Made by a program: the position numbers and the translations under genes. This document shows positions 62,923 to 64,000 of a stretch of DNA of 64,000 nucleotides, piece by piece. The notes beneath the pieces were generated by a model. That model made no database searches. It saw nothing but the letters and a program-made list of their open reading frames with translations, and was not told the DNA's origin. This stretch comes from Teratosphaeria epicoccoides. Its lineage: Eukaryota > Ascomycota > Dothideomycetes > Mycosphaerellales > Teratosphaeriaceae. How positions within the stretch are numbered: the stretch's first letter is position 1; the number at the start of each line of letters is the position of its first letter. The DNA lies in NCBI GenBank assembly GCA_021401465.1, contig JADDMT010000001.1, forward strand, positions 744,001-808,000. Reading direction: 5' to 3'.

Positions 62923-64000
62923 CTCCTAATTGCCGGAGCCAGCGTTGCCTGAGTTGGTCTTCGAGCTTGTTCTGTTTGATATATTTCCTCGTGCACCTCG
63001 AGGAACCGTAAGATGAATGTGCAGTGATCAAGTCGTAGAGTTTGTTGCAGTGGATGGGGGAAGGTCAAGTCAAAAGCCCGATATCAAGCGCGCGCTATAG
63101 CGAGCTCCCTAAGCACGCGAGCACAGATTCGATGCTAGCAACAAAAGACTAGACCCATCCAATTTGGCATGAGGCCTTCGGTGGAACGCTCGCTGATGCC
63201 ACAGGTATGCAGAGACAATGGCGAACAATGTTGCGTCTCTGATGGAGAACAGCACTGCCGTTTTCACACTGCGGTACAGCGACGATGACAGAGAATCGAA
63301 AGCATGCCATGAATGCTTCACTCTCGTATTCCACTGAAAGGCTCTGATGCACCTTGGAGTCTACTGGCTATCGGGCCACGGCTCCCTGCTGGCCGTCTGA
63401 GCGATCGCCGTACCGATAAGGACGCACGGGCAACGGCGCCAACGTCGGGGACGAAGAAAAGGAGGAATAGCAAGGAGGATGGAAGCAGATTGGCATGCCG
63501 CAGGTCTGCACGACCGTCAATCAAGCATTCGGTGTCAGGTTGGCACCATGAGGGCTGAGAAACATGGCTCGATACGGAGCGGCTCTGGTGCAAGCCATCT
63601 GCCGAAATGCTGCAAAGAAAGCCTGAAGATTGGACTGCTCCTGCATGCTGGCCAGTGGGTCCATTGGAACACTCTACCCTGATTTTCTCCTTAAGCCAAG
63701 TATGCTTCGTCGTCCAACGCGCTCTGACCAGGGTCTTCAACGTCAATCAAAAGAGCCATGGCCATGAAGAGCACTTCCGGCCAATACAGCTCGATTGGCT
63801 GGAATGCGATCGCAGTGTCTCGTATAGCACAAAGGCTCTTGTAATGGATCGATTATGGTCCATGCCGGCGGCGATAGAGGCTCAAAAGAGCAGTGGCTGA
63901 GGAGTGCGACTACGAAGGATGGTCCTAATAGTGGAGGCACACCGTAAGTCAAGTCCGTCGCCTAAGCTTGACCTCGTTCAACTCGGGAGGAAGTGCTTGG
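62923..64000. other. Intergenic to window end, no gene seen
   Basis: Frames at 63318-63746 (-) and 63607-63900 (+) overlap and are not protein-like. Any gene crossing the right edge is not recognisable. Confidence 0.45.

Overview
This 64 kb window comes from a filamentous ascomycete (Pezizomycotina), most plausibly a dothideomycete. The evidence is mostly short GT-AG introns (about 45-70 bp) with CTNAC-type branch sites, many intronless genes, GC near 50-55 %, and recognisable fungal proteins: the KapC-type bZIP, Aim21, Nic96, Tvp18, Arp8, Tyr1 and the fungal RUS1/DUF647 family. I saw no plasmid, phage, CRISPR, rRNA or tRNA features. Exon coordinates below are hand-built from splice signals, reading phase and remembered family sequences; none has been tested by alignment or RNA-seq.

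Layout. 1-9 kb: the 3' end of a Pro/Gln/Met-rich protein (ataxin-2/Pbp1-like), then gene-poor DNA with a decayed S8-protease-like gene, then a divergent pair of mitoribosomal mL40 (-) and phosphoacetylglucosamine mutase (+). 9-21 kb: a possible small gene on the minus strand, a broken NRPS/PKS-type reductase domain, RPT5, a KapC-like bZIP, a long empty stretch, and a Zn2Cys6 regulator whose zinc cluster is completed by a 7-nt exon. 21.3-21.7 kb: a heptanucleotide minisatellite in which nearly every unit is a consensus 5' splice site. 22-31 kb: a dense housekeeping block with a Tre1/Tre2-like M28 peptidase, prephenate dehydrogenase, RPS14, UBC6 and trimethyllysine dioxygenase. 31-38 kb: a large disordered protein, an RRM protein and two small uncharacterised proteins. 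38-51 kb: NIC96, a possible small membrane protein, AIM21, ARP8 and NTF2. 52-60 kb: a secretory-pathway group of TVP18, a coiled-coil nuclear-type protein, two paralogous type II membrane PLOD-like glycosyltransferases and a TPT/SLC35-type transporter between them. 60-64 kb: a RUS1-family protein, a small two-exon gene and an empty end.

How the genes relate. Most are unlinked housekeeping genes in divergent or tail-to-tail pairs, for example TYR1/RPS14 with 269 bp between start codons and the M28 peptidase/TYR1 with 61 bp between stops. The one neighbourhood with a shared theme is 52.2-59.9 kb, where a Golgi membrane protein, a sugar-nucleotide/phosphate-type transporter and two related membrane glycosyltransferase-like proteins sit together. 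One paralogue keeps the D-x-x-D metal site and the other has D-x-x-N. The other recurring theme is very small exons in KapC, the Zn2Cys6 gene, ARP8, NTF2 and TVP18.
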